A DNA stretch of 23,908 bases from an uncultured Clostridium sp. GTDB taxonomy: Bacteria; Bacillota; Clostridia; Lachnospirales; Lachnospiraceae. Below the pieces are notes generated by a model. It was not told the origin of the DNA. It ran no database searches and worked only from the letters and a program-made list of their open reading frames with translations. Shown in pieces: positions 1-6,103 of the stretch. Position 1 is the first letter of the stretch; the number at the start of each line of letters is the position of its first letter. The DNA lies in contig CATWBR010000008.1 of assembly GCA_958349075.1 (NCBI GenBank), positions 1 to 23,908 of the forward strand. The letters run 5' to 3'. The position numbers were made by a program, and so were the translations under genes.

Positions 1-885
1 ATTGTCACTTTCCTGGCACCGGCGGTATTTATGTTTATTATGGTATTCCTGTATCCAATCTGCCGTACGATCGTGATGAGTTTCTTTAAAATTGAAGGAA
101 TCACGGATGCAGTATCCAAGTGGCAGTTTACCGGAATTGACAACTACGTCAAACTAATGAATACCACATTGTTTAAGACCTCCATGTGGAACCTGTTCCG
201 TATCTGGTTTATCGGAGGTATCATCGTAATGTCCCTGGCGCTCTTATTTGCGGTTATTCTGACAAGCGGAATACGCTTCAAGAGCTTTTTCAGAGCAATG
301 ATTTACCTGCCGAACGTAGTCAGCGCCGTAGCTCTGGCAACGATGTGGCTCCAGTATGTATACAACAACAAGTACGGTCTTTTGACAGGAATCTTTAAAA
401 AACTGGGTCTGACCTCCCTGGCTAAAATCCAATGGCTGGACAGTGACCACAAGTTTTATGCGCTGTTGTTTGCCTACTGCTTTGGTATGGTAGGTTACCA
501 TATGCTGATTTTTGCCAGCGGCATCGAGCGGATCAGCGAAGATTATTATGAAGCGGCTACTCTGGACGGAGCCAATAAACTTGGCCAGTTCCGCTATATC
601 ACCCTGCCTCTGTTAAAAGGGGTGTTTAAGACGAATATTACCATGTGGAGTGTTACTTCCGTAGGATTCTTTGTATGGTCGCAGTTGTTCTCCTCCGTTA
701 CGGCGGATAACCAGACGATCACTCCGATGGTTTACCTGTATATGCAGATATTCGGCGCCGGCAACAGCGTGACGGAACGAAATTCCGGTCTTGGCGCGGC
801 GGTCGGTGTTATGCTGAGCATCTGCGTGGTCATCATCTTCTGGCTGTGTAACCATCTGCTGAAAGATGACGATCTGGAATTCTAA
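1..885 (+). CDS. Carbohydrate ABC transporter permease, MalF/UgpA type (5' end outside window)
   Basis: Inner-membrane permease of a sugar ABC importer (binding-protein-dependent transport family 1). The frame is open from base 1: the residues before the first ATG at base 31 (FLAPAVF) already read as the first membrane helix, so that ATG is internal and the true start lies upstream. About six hydrophobic segments are visible. The EAA loop that contacts the ATPase is seen near bases 550-620 (YEAATLDGA, then ITLPLL). It ends 14 bases before the second permease, with which it would form a heterodimer. The solute-binding protein, normally upstream, is outside the window. Substrate is not readable from the permease, but the nahK-type kinase two genes downstream suggests an N-acetylhexosamine-containing disaccharide such as galacto-N-biose or lacto-N-biose (inference). 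Family assignment is firm. Confidence 0.93.
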   Translation: MVTFLAPAVFMFIMVFLYPICRTIVMSFFKIEGITDAVSKWQFTGIDNYVKLMNTTLFKTSMWNLFRIWFIGGIIVMSLALLFAVILTSGIRFKSFFRAMIYLPNVVSAVALATMWLQYVYNNKYGLLTGIFKKLGLTSLAKIQWLDSDHKFYALLFAYCFGMVGYHMLIFASGIERISEDYYEAATLDGANKLGQFRYITLPLLKGVFKTNITMWSVTSVGFFVWSQLFSSVTADNQTITPMVYLYMQIFGAGNSVTERNSGLGAAVGVMLSICVVIIFWLCNHLLKDDDLEF

Positions 886-899
886 AAGGAGGGGAAGTT

Positions 900-1775
900 A
901 TGGCGAAAGAAAAGAAAGTGCGCGAACGCGTTAACTGGAACAGAGAACTGAAACTTGCCCCCGGCTATCTGATTCTGTGTCTCTGGATCTTATTTACCAT
1001 TATTTTGCTGGGATGGGTAGTGGGCGCCAGTTTTTCTACAACAAAGGCGATTTTCGCAGGAAAGATAATGTCCAGTGGATTCCATCTCGAAAACTATGCG
1101 AAGGCCTGGAACAACTCAAATGTTTCCACCTTCTTCATGAACTCACTGGGGTATGCAATCATTTCCTGCACCCTGTTAATTCTGATTTGCGCTCCGGCGG
1201 CATATGCATTATCAAGATTTAAATTTATTGCCAATAAGGTAATCCAGACCGGATTTGTATCGGCCATGGGCGTTCCGGTTGTTATGATTGTGCTTCCGCT
1301 GTTCGGACTGGTAGCGGGAATGGATCTTTTAAATCACGAGCTGTCCAACCGTTTTGTGCTGATATTCCTCTATATAGGAATCAACGTGCCGTATACGACG
1401 ATTTTCCTGATGACGTTCTTTGCCAACATATCGAGGGCATTCGAGGAGGCTGCGGCAATTGACGGCTGTTCACCGACCAAGACATTCTGGCTGATTATGC
1501 TGCCGATGGCACAGCCGGGTATCATAACGGTTACCATCTTTAACTTTATCAATGTATGGAATGAGTATTTCATTTCCCTGATTTTCGGAAACTCGGACAG
1601 GATCCGTCCCGTTGCAGTAGGTCTTTACTCCATGATAAACTCCATGAAGTATACGGGCGACTGGGCTGGTATGTTTGCGGCGGTTATCATTGTATTCCTG
1701 CCGACATTTATCCTGTACATTTTCCTGTCGGAGAAGATTATTGCCGGTGTAACAGGCGGCGGCGTCAAAGGTTAA
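900..1775 (+). CDS. Carbohydrate ABC transporter permease, MalG/UgpE type
   Basis: Second permease subunit of the sugar ABC importer. The 291-residue length is usual for the MalG/UgpE family. An AAAGGAGGGG ribosome site sits a few bases before the ATG at 900. About six membrane helices are visible, with an N-terminal cytoplasmic stretch rich in Lys and Arg. The EAA loop is clear (FEEAAAIDG, followed by WLIMLP) and marks the contact with the ATPase. The ATPase itself is not in this window; such importers often share one MsmK-type ATPase encoded elsewhere (family knowledge). The gene is followed by about 100 noncoding bases with a hairpin and then by sugar activation genes on the same strand, so one transcript is likely. 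Substrate is inferred only from context. Confidence 0.94.
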   Translation: MAKEKKVRERVNWNRELKLAPGYLILCLWILFTIILLGWVVGASFSTTKAIFAGKIMSSGFHLENYAKAWNNSNVSTFFMNSLGYAIISCTLLILICAPAAYALSRFKFIANKVIQTGFVSAMGVPVVMIVLPLFGLVAGMDLLNHELSNRFVLIFLYIGINVPYTTIFLMTFFANISRAFEEAAAIDGCSPTKTFWLIMLPMAQPGIITVTIFNFINVWNEYFISLIFGNSDRIRPVAVGLYSMINSMKYTGDWAGMFAAVIIVFLPTFILYIFLSEKIIAGVTGGGVKG

Positions 1776-1802
1776 GGGTGAAATTTCAGATTACCATTCA
1801 CG

Positions 1803-1842
1803 GCTCTGTCCTGAAACGCAGCCATGCGGACAGGGACGGAGC
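1803..1842 (+). other. Intercistronic stem-loop
   Basis: GCTCTGTCC at 1803-1811 pairs with GGACGGAGC at 1834-1842 (nine pairs, one G-U). A smaller nested stem CGCA/TGCG lies in the loop. No T-run follows, so it is not a standard intrinsic terminator. It sits between the transporter and the nucleotidyltransferase and could set relative mRNA levels by protecting or processing ends. That role is a guess. Confidence 0.35.
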
Positions 1843-1876
1843 AGTATGAATCCAAGTGAAAGGAAGTATAGACAGT

Positions 1877-2806
1877 ATGGACAAAAAACCGGTTTTAGTA
1901 ATCATGGCAGCCGGCATGGGCAGCAGATACGGCGGTTTGAAACAGATTGACCCGGTAGATAAAGAGGGTGATTTGATTATCGATTTCTCCATCTTCGATG
2001 CAATCGAAGCGGGATTTGAAAAAGTCGTTTTCATTATAAAGAAAGCAATTGAGGCGGATTTTAAAGAGCATATCGGAAACCGGATGGAGAAGCATCTCAA
2101 GGTTGAGTATGTTTATCAGGAGACCGATAAGCTCCCCAAAGGGTTTGAAGTGCCGGAAGGCCGTGTAAAACCATGGGGAACAGGCCATGCGATTCTCTGC
2201 TGCAAGGATGTGATTGACGGACCTTTTGCCGTAATCAATGCAGATGATTTCTACGGTAAATCCGCATTCAGGGAGATTTACACCCAGCTTGCGGCAAATA
2301 GTGATGCCGAAAAGTACCAGTACACGATGGTAGGTTACGAGCTCCACAACACACTGACGGAGAACGGCTATGTGGCCAGAGGAATCTGCAGCACCGATGA
2401 AGCCGGGAAACTGGTGGATATCCATGAGAGAACCAGGATTGAGAATCACGGCGGCAGAGCGGAATATACGGAAGACGATGGAAAGACCTGGGAATTTCTT
2501 CCCGCCGGAACCATCGCTTCGATGAATATGTGGGGATTTACAAAGAGCATCCTGGCCGAACTGGAAGCCCGTTTTGTGCCCTTCCTGGAGCAGAACCTTC
2601 CCGAAAACCCGATTAAATGTGAGTATTTCCTCCCGTTTGTTGTGGATGAACTCCTGAAAGAGGATAAAGCGGAGGTAACCGTATTAAAGAGTGCCGACCG
2701 CTGGTACGGCGTTACCTACAAAGAAGATAAACAGATGGTGATGGACGCCATCCAGGGCATGAAAGACCGGGGAATCTACCCTGAAAAACTCTGGGAGGAC
2801 AGATAG
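1877..2806 (+). CDS. Sugar-1-phosphate nucleotidyltransferase
   Basis: Predicted to join a sugar 1-phosphate with an NTP to give a nucleotide sugar and pyrophosphate. The N-terminus has the nucleotidyltransferase signature AAGMGSRYGGLKQ (about residues 11-23) and a metal-binding NADDFYG further in, both typical of the GT-A-fold NTP transferase family. At 309 residues it is normal length. The ATG at 1877 is preferred over a GTG seven codons upstream because AAAGGAAG at 1859-1866 is well spaced for it. It ends two bases before the NahK-type kinase gene, so the kinase product (GlcNAc- or GalNAc-1-phosphate) is its likely substrate. That would replace the uridylyl-transfer step done by LnpC in bifidobacteria (inference). 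The exact sugar and nucleotide cannot be read from the sequence. Confidence 0.85.
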   Translation: MDKKPVLVIMAAGMGSRYGGLKQIDPVDKEGDLIIDFSIFDAIEAGFEKVVFIIKKAIEADFKEHIGNRMEKHLKVEYVYQETDKLPKGFEVPEGRVKPWGTGHAILCCKDVIDGPFAVINADDFYGKSAFREIYTQLAANSDAEKYQYTMVGYELHNTLTENGYVARGICSTDEAGKLVDIHERTRIENHGGRAEYTEDDGKTWEFLPAGTIASMNMWGFTKSILAELEARFVPFLEQNLPENPIKCEYFLPFVVDELLKEDKAEVTVLKSADRWYGVTYKEDKQMVMDAIQGMKDRGIYPEKLWEDR

Positions 2807-2808
2807 AG

Positions 2809-3927
2809 ATGAGCTGCGATAAGGCACTGAAGACAGAGGAGGCCATGGCAAATATGTGCTATGAAGGAGCTGTAATGGAATATTACCGCTACGGCCATGG
2901 TCATATCAACGACACTTTTTATGTTAAAACACAAGGGGAAAAAGGCGAACACGCATACATTCTGCAGAGAATGAACCGGGAAGTATTTAAGGACCCCGTT
3001 TCACTGATGAAGAATATCACGGGTGTCACAAGCTTCCTTAGAAAAGAAATCGAGAGAGAGGGAGGGGATCCCCTGAGGGAGACTCTGAACCTGGTACCGG
3101 TTAAAGACGGAAAAGATTATTATGTGGACAGCGACGGTGAATACTGGCGTTCCTATCTTTTCATTGCCAACGCCACCTGTTACGACAAAGTGGAAAAAAC
3201 GGAGGACTTTTACCAGAGCGCAAAGGCGTTCGGCAGGTTCCAGCGCCAGTTGTCACTGTATCCGGCAGATGAACTGTCCGAGACAATCCCGAATTTCCAC
3301 AATACTCCTGTCCGTCTTCAGACGTTCAGGAAGGCCGTGGAAGACGATGTGTGCGGACGCGCGGCCTCGGTCCGGGAAGAGATCCGGTTTGTAATGGACC
3401 GCGCCGGTGAGGCGGGAGCGGCGATAGATATGCAGAAGGCGGGAAAACTTCCGCTGCGCGTTACCCATAACGATACAAAGCTCAACAATATCATGATAGA
3501 CGATGAGACGGGCGAGGCCCTGTGCATCATTGATCTGGATACCATTATGCCGGGATTATCCATCTTTGATTTTGGGGATTCCATCCGGTTCGGCGCCAAT
3601 ACGGCGGCGGAGGATGAACCCGATTACTCATTGGCGGGATTGTCACTTCCCCTGTTTGATACTTATACAAAAGGATATCTGGAGGGCTGTAAGGGAAGCC
3701 TGACAGAGGAAGAAGTACAAATGCTCCCCATGGGCGCGAAGCTCATGACATATGAGTGCGGAGTGAGGTTCCTCACGGATTACCTCCAGGGAGACGTTTA
3801 TTTTAAGATTACCAGGGAGAACCATAACCTGGACCGCTGCCATACCCAGTTTGCCCTCGTGGCGGATATGGAGAAAAAGTGGGATGAGATGAAGGCAGCC
3901 GTCGAGAAATATGCAGGGCAGCAGTAA
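2809..3927 (+). CDS. nahK: N-acetylhexosamine 1-kinase-like phosphotransferase (APH fold)
   Basis: Predicted to phosphorylate N-acetylhexosamine (GlcNAc/GalNAc) at the anomeric oxygen using ATP. It has the aminoglycoside-phosphotransferase/choline-kinase fold: N-lobe YGHGHINDTF near residues 26-35, catalytic loop THNDTKLNN with His220, Asn221 and Asp222, then IDLDTIMPG (metal-binding Asp242/Asp244) and DFGDSIRFGA. As I recall the bifidobacterial NahK (LnpB), these blocks and the 'ECGMRFL-DYL-GD-YF' region match it closely; other members are often annotated as phosphotransferases or mucin-desulfating proteins. GGGAGG at 2793-2798 serves the ATG at 2809; a later in-frame ATG (residue 13) is possible. 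It follows the nucleotidyltransferase by two bases and ends the operon. Family is certain, substrate is likely but untested. Confidence 0.85.
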   Translation: MSCDKALKTEEAMANMCYEGAVMEYYRYGHGHINDTFYVKTQGEKGEHAYILQRMNREVFKDPVSLMKNITGVTSFLRKEIEREGGDPLRETLNLVPVKDGKDYYVDSDGEYWRSYLFIANATCYDKVEKTEDFYQSAKAFGRFQRQLSLYPADELSETIPNFHNTPVRLQTFRKAVEDDVCGRAASVREEIRFVMDRAGEAGAAIDMQKAGKLPLRVTHNDTKLNNIMIDDETGEALCIIDLDTIMPGLSIFDFGDSIRFGANTAAEDEPDYSLAGLSLPLFDTYTKGYLEGCKGSLTEEEVQMLPMGAKLMTYECGVRFLTDYLQGDVYFKITRENHNLDRCHTQFALVADMEKKWDEMKAAVEKYAGQQ

Positions 3928-3979
3928 TGCTCCTTAAGGACGGCAGACTGCATGCGGCATGATAAGAAGGATATTTGAG

Positions 3980-4019
3980 ACGCCGCCGGACGGAGCCGGG
4001 AGACTCCGGCCGGCGGCGT
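3980..4019 (+). terminator. GC-rich hairpin after the kinase gene, probable terminator
   Basis: ACGCCGCCGG (3980-3989) pairs perfectly with CCGGCGGCGT (4010-4019), and an inner stem CGGAG/CTCCG continues it (3991-3995 with 4004-4008). The stem is very strong but the following bases (TCCTGC) are a poor U-tract, so termination is likely but not certain. It separates the sugar operon from the regulator gene. Confidence 0.55.
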
Positions 4020-4077
4020 TCCTGCATACCAACGGTAATAATCCCAGTAATCCCACGGTATGTTACTGAAAAAGTGG

Positions 4078-4105
4078 TGGAAATAGCTGGAAAAAGTATT
4101 ATAAT
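4078..4105 (+). promoter_or_regulatory. Probable promoter of the SARP-type regulator gene
   Basis: A perfect -10 TATAAT lies at 4100-4105, with TGGAAA (4 of 6 matches to TTGACA) 16 bases upstream at 4078-4083. The leader to the ATG at 4160 is about 50 bases. Just upstream, TAATCCCA occurs twice (4039-4046 and 4048-4055, nine-base period), flanked by CGGTA at 4033 and 4056, which could be an operator. Confidence 0.55.
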
Positions 4106-4159
4106 CTATATAGATGTAATTAAAAAACGCGGAATTTTATCCGGGAAAGGAGAAGCTGA

Positions 4160-5416
4160 ATGGAAGAAGGAATTTTCGAAGCAAGGCCGCAGGAGGCTCT
4201 GTCTGTGAATATGTTCGGCGGTTTTTCGATGACATATGCGGGCAGGAAGATAGCGTTTGCGAGAAGCAGTAATACAAAGTTTATTCAGCTTCTGCAGCTT
4301 TTGCTATTGCATGCCGGTGATGGAATTTCCAAGAAAGAGCTGATTGCCATGCTCTATGGCTGGGATGAGGGCGTCAACCCGAATAAAAACCTGAACAACG
4401 TCATATACAGGCTGAAAAAACAACTGATCACGGCTGGCCTGCCGGAGGAGGATTACGTCCTGCTTGATAACGGTATGTGCTGCTGGAACAGCAGCTTTCC
4501 TGTTGAGACGGATGTGGTGCTGTTCACGGAGTATGCGGCGGCCGCCGGGAATCAGGCGGGGGAAGAGCGCCTCAGAACGCTTGAAAAGGCAGAACGCCTG
4601 TATACGGGGGAACTGCTCCCGGAATTTTCGACGGAGCTTTGGGTGATAGAAGAGAATTTGAAGCTTAAGAATCTGTATGAGCAGATTGTGGAGGTTCTGG
4701 GCGCCGGACTGAGAGAGGCGGGAGAATATCAGGAGGAACTGAAGCTGTACCGCAAGGCGGGGAAGATCTATCCTTTTGACAAATGGCAGGTTCAGGAGAT
4801 TGACTGCCTGATGTTAATGAAAGAATACAAGGAAGCGTATGATGTCTATCAGAATACGGCCAGCCTTTACTGCGAGGAGATGGGAGTGCCGCCGGGACCC
4901 GAGATGGTGAGCCGTCTGCGCCAGATTGAGCAGCAGATTAAAAACCCGGTCGGTAATTTTGAAGATCTGAAACAGAATTTCCAGGAACAGCAGAACAGAG
5001 GGGCGCTTTACTGTCTGTACCCCAGTTTTCTGGATTCCTGCCAGCTTATGTCAAGGGTGGCTGAGAGAACGGGGAGGTCGGTCTACCTGATGCTCATTAA
5101 CCTGACGGATAGGATGGGAAAGGAAATAGCGGATCCGGTGAGACTGGAAACTCAGATGGATCTGTTGAAAGAAGTAATCCGATCGACCTTCAGAAGAGGT
5201 GATCTGTTTACATCATACAGCAAAAGCCAGTATATGATTATCCTGGTCGGAACGGAGAAGGAGAACTGCAATAAGGCATTCACCAGGTGCCTTACCCGGT
5301 GGAAGAATACGGAGGGAGCCAGAGGGGAACTCAGTTATTCCGTGGAATCCCTGATTAAGATGCTGAATCCGGAGTTGTCGGATGAGGAAAATACATCTTC
5401 CTGGAACCGTTTTTGA
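4160..5416 (+). CDS. SARP/AfsR-type transcriptional activator with BTAD and degenerate GGDEF-like C-terminal domain
   Basis: A predicted cytoplasmic DNA-binding activator, probably of the pilus operon that follows. Residues about 15-105 form an OmpR-like winged helix in SARP style (NMFGGFSMTYAGRKI, then the ELIAMLYG and NNVIYRLKKQL helices). Residues about 110-265 are a helical, TPR-like BTAD domain ending in YCEEMGVPPGPEM. The tail (about 280-400) resembles a nucleotide-cyclase/GGDEF fold: RRGD at 345-348 is followed five residues later by SKSQY (354-358), where an active enzyme would have GGDEF. No catalysis is expected. The RxxD spacing equals that of the c-di-GMP inhibitory site. AAAGGAG before the ATG at 4160 supports the start. 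A terminator follows at 5469. Domain calls for the first two parts are firm, the third is moderately sure. Confidence 0.85.
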   Translation: MEEGIFEARPQEALSVNMFGGFSMTYAGRKIAFARSSNTKFIQLLQLLLLHAGDGISKKELIAMLYGWDEGVNPNKNLNNVIYRLKKQLITAGLPEEDYVLLDNGMCCWNSSFPVETDVVLFTEYAAAAGNQAGEERLRTLEKAERLYTGELLPEFSTELWVIEENLKLKNLYEQIVEVLGAGLREAGEYQEELKLYRKAGKIYPFDKWQVQEIDCLMLMKEYKEAYDVYQNTASLYCEEMGVPPGPEMVSRLRQIEQQIKNPVGNFEDLKQNFQEQQNRGALYCLYPSFLDSCQLMSRVAERTGRSVYLMLINLTDRMGKEIADPVRLETQMDLLKEVIRSTFRRGDLFTSYSKSQYMIILVGTEKENCNKAFTRCLTRWKNTEGARGELSYSVESLIKMLNPELSDEENTSSWNRF

Positions 5417-5425
5417 TTGAATAAA

Positions 5426-5457
5426 CGGTAAAAAAATACATATATCGGTAAAAAATA
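5426..5457 (+). repeat. Direct repeat CGGTAAAAAA(A)TA, 20-base period
   Basis: CGGTAAAAAAATA at 5426-5438 and CGGTAAAAAATA at 5446-5457 start exactly 20 bases apart, about two helical turns. They lie right after the regulator stop codon and before its terminator. This could be a regulator site or simply an A-rich tail; no function is shown. Confidence 0.5.
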
Positions 5458-5468
5458 AGAAAAAGTTT

Positions 5469-5510
5469 AAGAGCTGCTATTGGCGAGGTAATTCGCGAGG
5501 CAGCTCTTTT
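5469..5510 (+). terminator. Intrinsic terminator after the SARP regulator
   Basis: AAGAGCTGC (5469-5477) pairs with GCAGCTCTT (5500-5508), with an inner GCGA/TCGC stem at 5483-5486 and 5493-5496, and the 3' arm runs into TTTTGTT. It should separate the regulator transcript from the pilus operon. Confidence 0.75.
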
Positions 5511-5531
5511 GTTATGATAAAAAAAGAATAA

Positions 5532-5559
5532 CCGGGAAATGCAGTCCGGGAGCGATAAT
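5532..5559 (+). promoter_or_regulatory. Weak candidate promoter region of the pilus operon
   Basis: GATAAT at 5554-5559 matches the -10 consensus at five of six bases. No good -35 is present; instead CCGGGA occurs at 5532-5537 and 5546-5551. An activator-dependent promoter with direct repeats in place of a -35 is what SARP proteins use in Streptomyces, but the spacing here differs from that model. Low confidence. Confidence 0.25.
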
Positions 5560-5599
5560 TATTTGGAAAAATAAAAGACGATGGGGAAGTGAGAACCAG

Positions 5600-6103
5600 T
5601 TGAGTATTGGTGAAATAAATTTATCGGCGCCAAACCTGATGTGTATCTGTGTGGATGGCCGGAATCATTCGGATATAAACGGCAGACTGTACCACAGGGG
5701 CCGGAAAGAACCGGTTCCCTTTGATAACAGCGGCCAGGCCCTCTTCGAGATGGAAATGTGGTGCGACCGGGTGGGATATCCCCAGTCCGACGTGGTGGCA
5801 AGGAAGTTTAAGACAAAGCCATCCAAACCGGGGAATGCGGCAGACGGAGAGTGTAACAGAAGACCGGAACAGTCCGGAAGCAGGAAGACAGAGGAGGCAA
5901 TGCTCGTGGCGGGAGAAGATATTTTAAATAAAGAAGGCAAAGAAGGAACCTTCGTGGTTCATATCAAATACAGACAGAACGCTACATGGCAGGGGCAGGT
6001 GACATGGGCTGAAAAGAAGCAGACCTGCAGCTTCAGGAGCGCACTGGAACTTTTAAAACTCATTGATTCCGCGCTGGATGAAGAGAAAAAGCAGGGTGGA
6101 TGA
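5600..6103 (+). CDS. Conserved-looking small cytoplasmic protein of unknown function, first gene of the pilus operon
   Basis: I cannot assign a function. The 167-residue product has no signal peptide or membrane helix. Two ordered parts are joined by a polar linker (about residues 73-112): an N-terminal block with NGRLYHRG and FEMEMWCDRVGYPQSD, and a C-terminal block with TFVVHIKYRQNATWQGQVTW followed by SFRSALELLKLIDSAL. The latter looks like a small beta-hairpin plus helix. The start is a TTG at 5600 with GGGGAAGTGAG (5583-5593) upstream; no in-frame ATG with a ribosome site is nearby. Its stop overlaps the ATG of the giant adhesin gene (ATGA), which implies translational coupling. By position it may be a regulator or chaperone-like partner of the pilus locus, but that is only context. 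Confidence 0.8.
   Translation: MSIGEINLSAPNLMCICVDGRNHSDINGRLYHRGRKEPVPFDNSGQALFEMEMWCDRVGYPQSDVVARKFKTKPSKPGNAADGECNRRPEQSGSRKTEEAMLVAGEDILNKEGKEGTFVVHIKYRQNATWQGQVTWAEKKQTCSFRSALELLKLIDSALDEEKKQGG

Noticed and set aside
31..33. ATG at 31 as the start of the first permease
   Set aside because: The frame is open to base 1 and the preceding residues belong to the first membrane helix; the gene starts outside the window.
1856..1876. GTG 1856 as start of the nucleotidyltransferase
   Set aside because: The AAAGGAAG ribosome site lies inside that extension and is well spaced for ATG 1877, where the conserved protein begins.
1776..1876. c-di-GMP (GEMM) or other riboswitch in this gap, or in the gaps before 4160, 5600, 14296, 17092 and 22881
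   Set aside because: I looked for the conserved GEMM core and other familiar aptamer consensus blocks by eye and saw none; a covariance-model search would be decisive.
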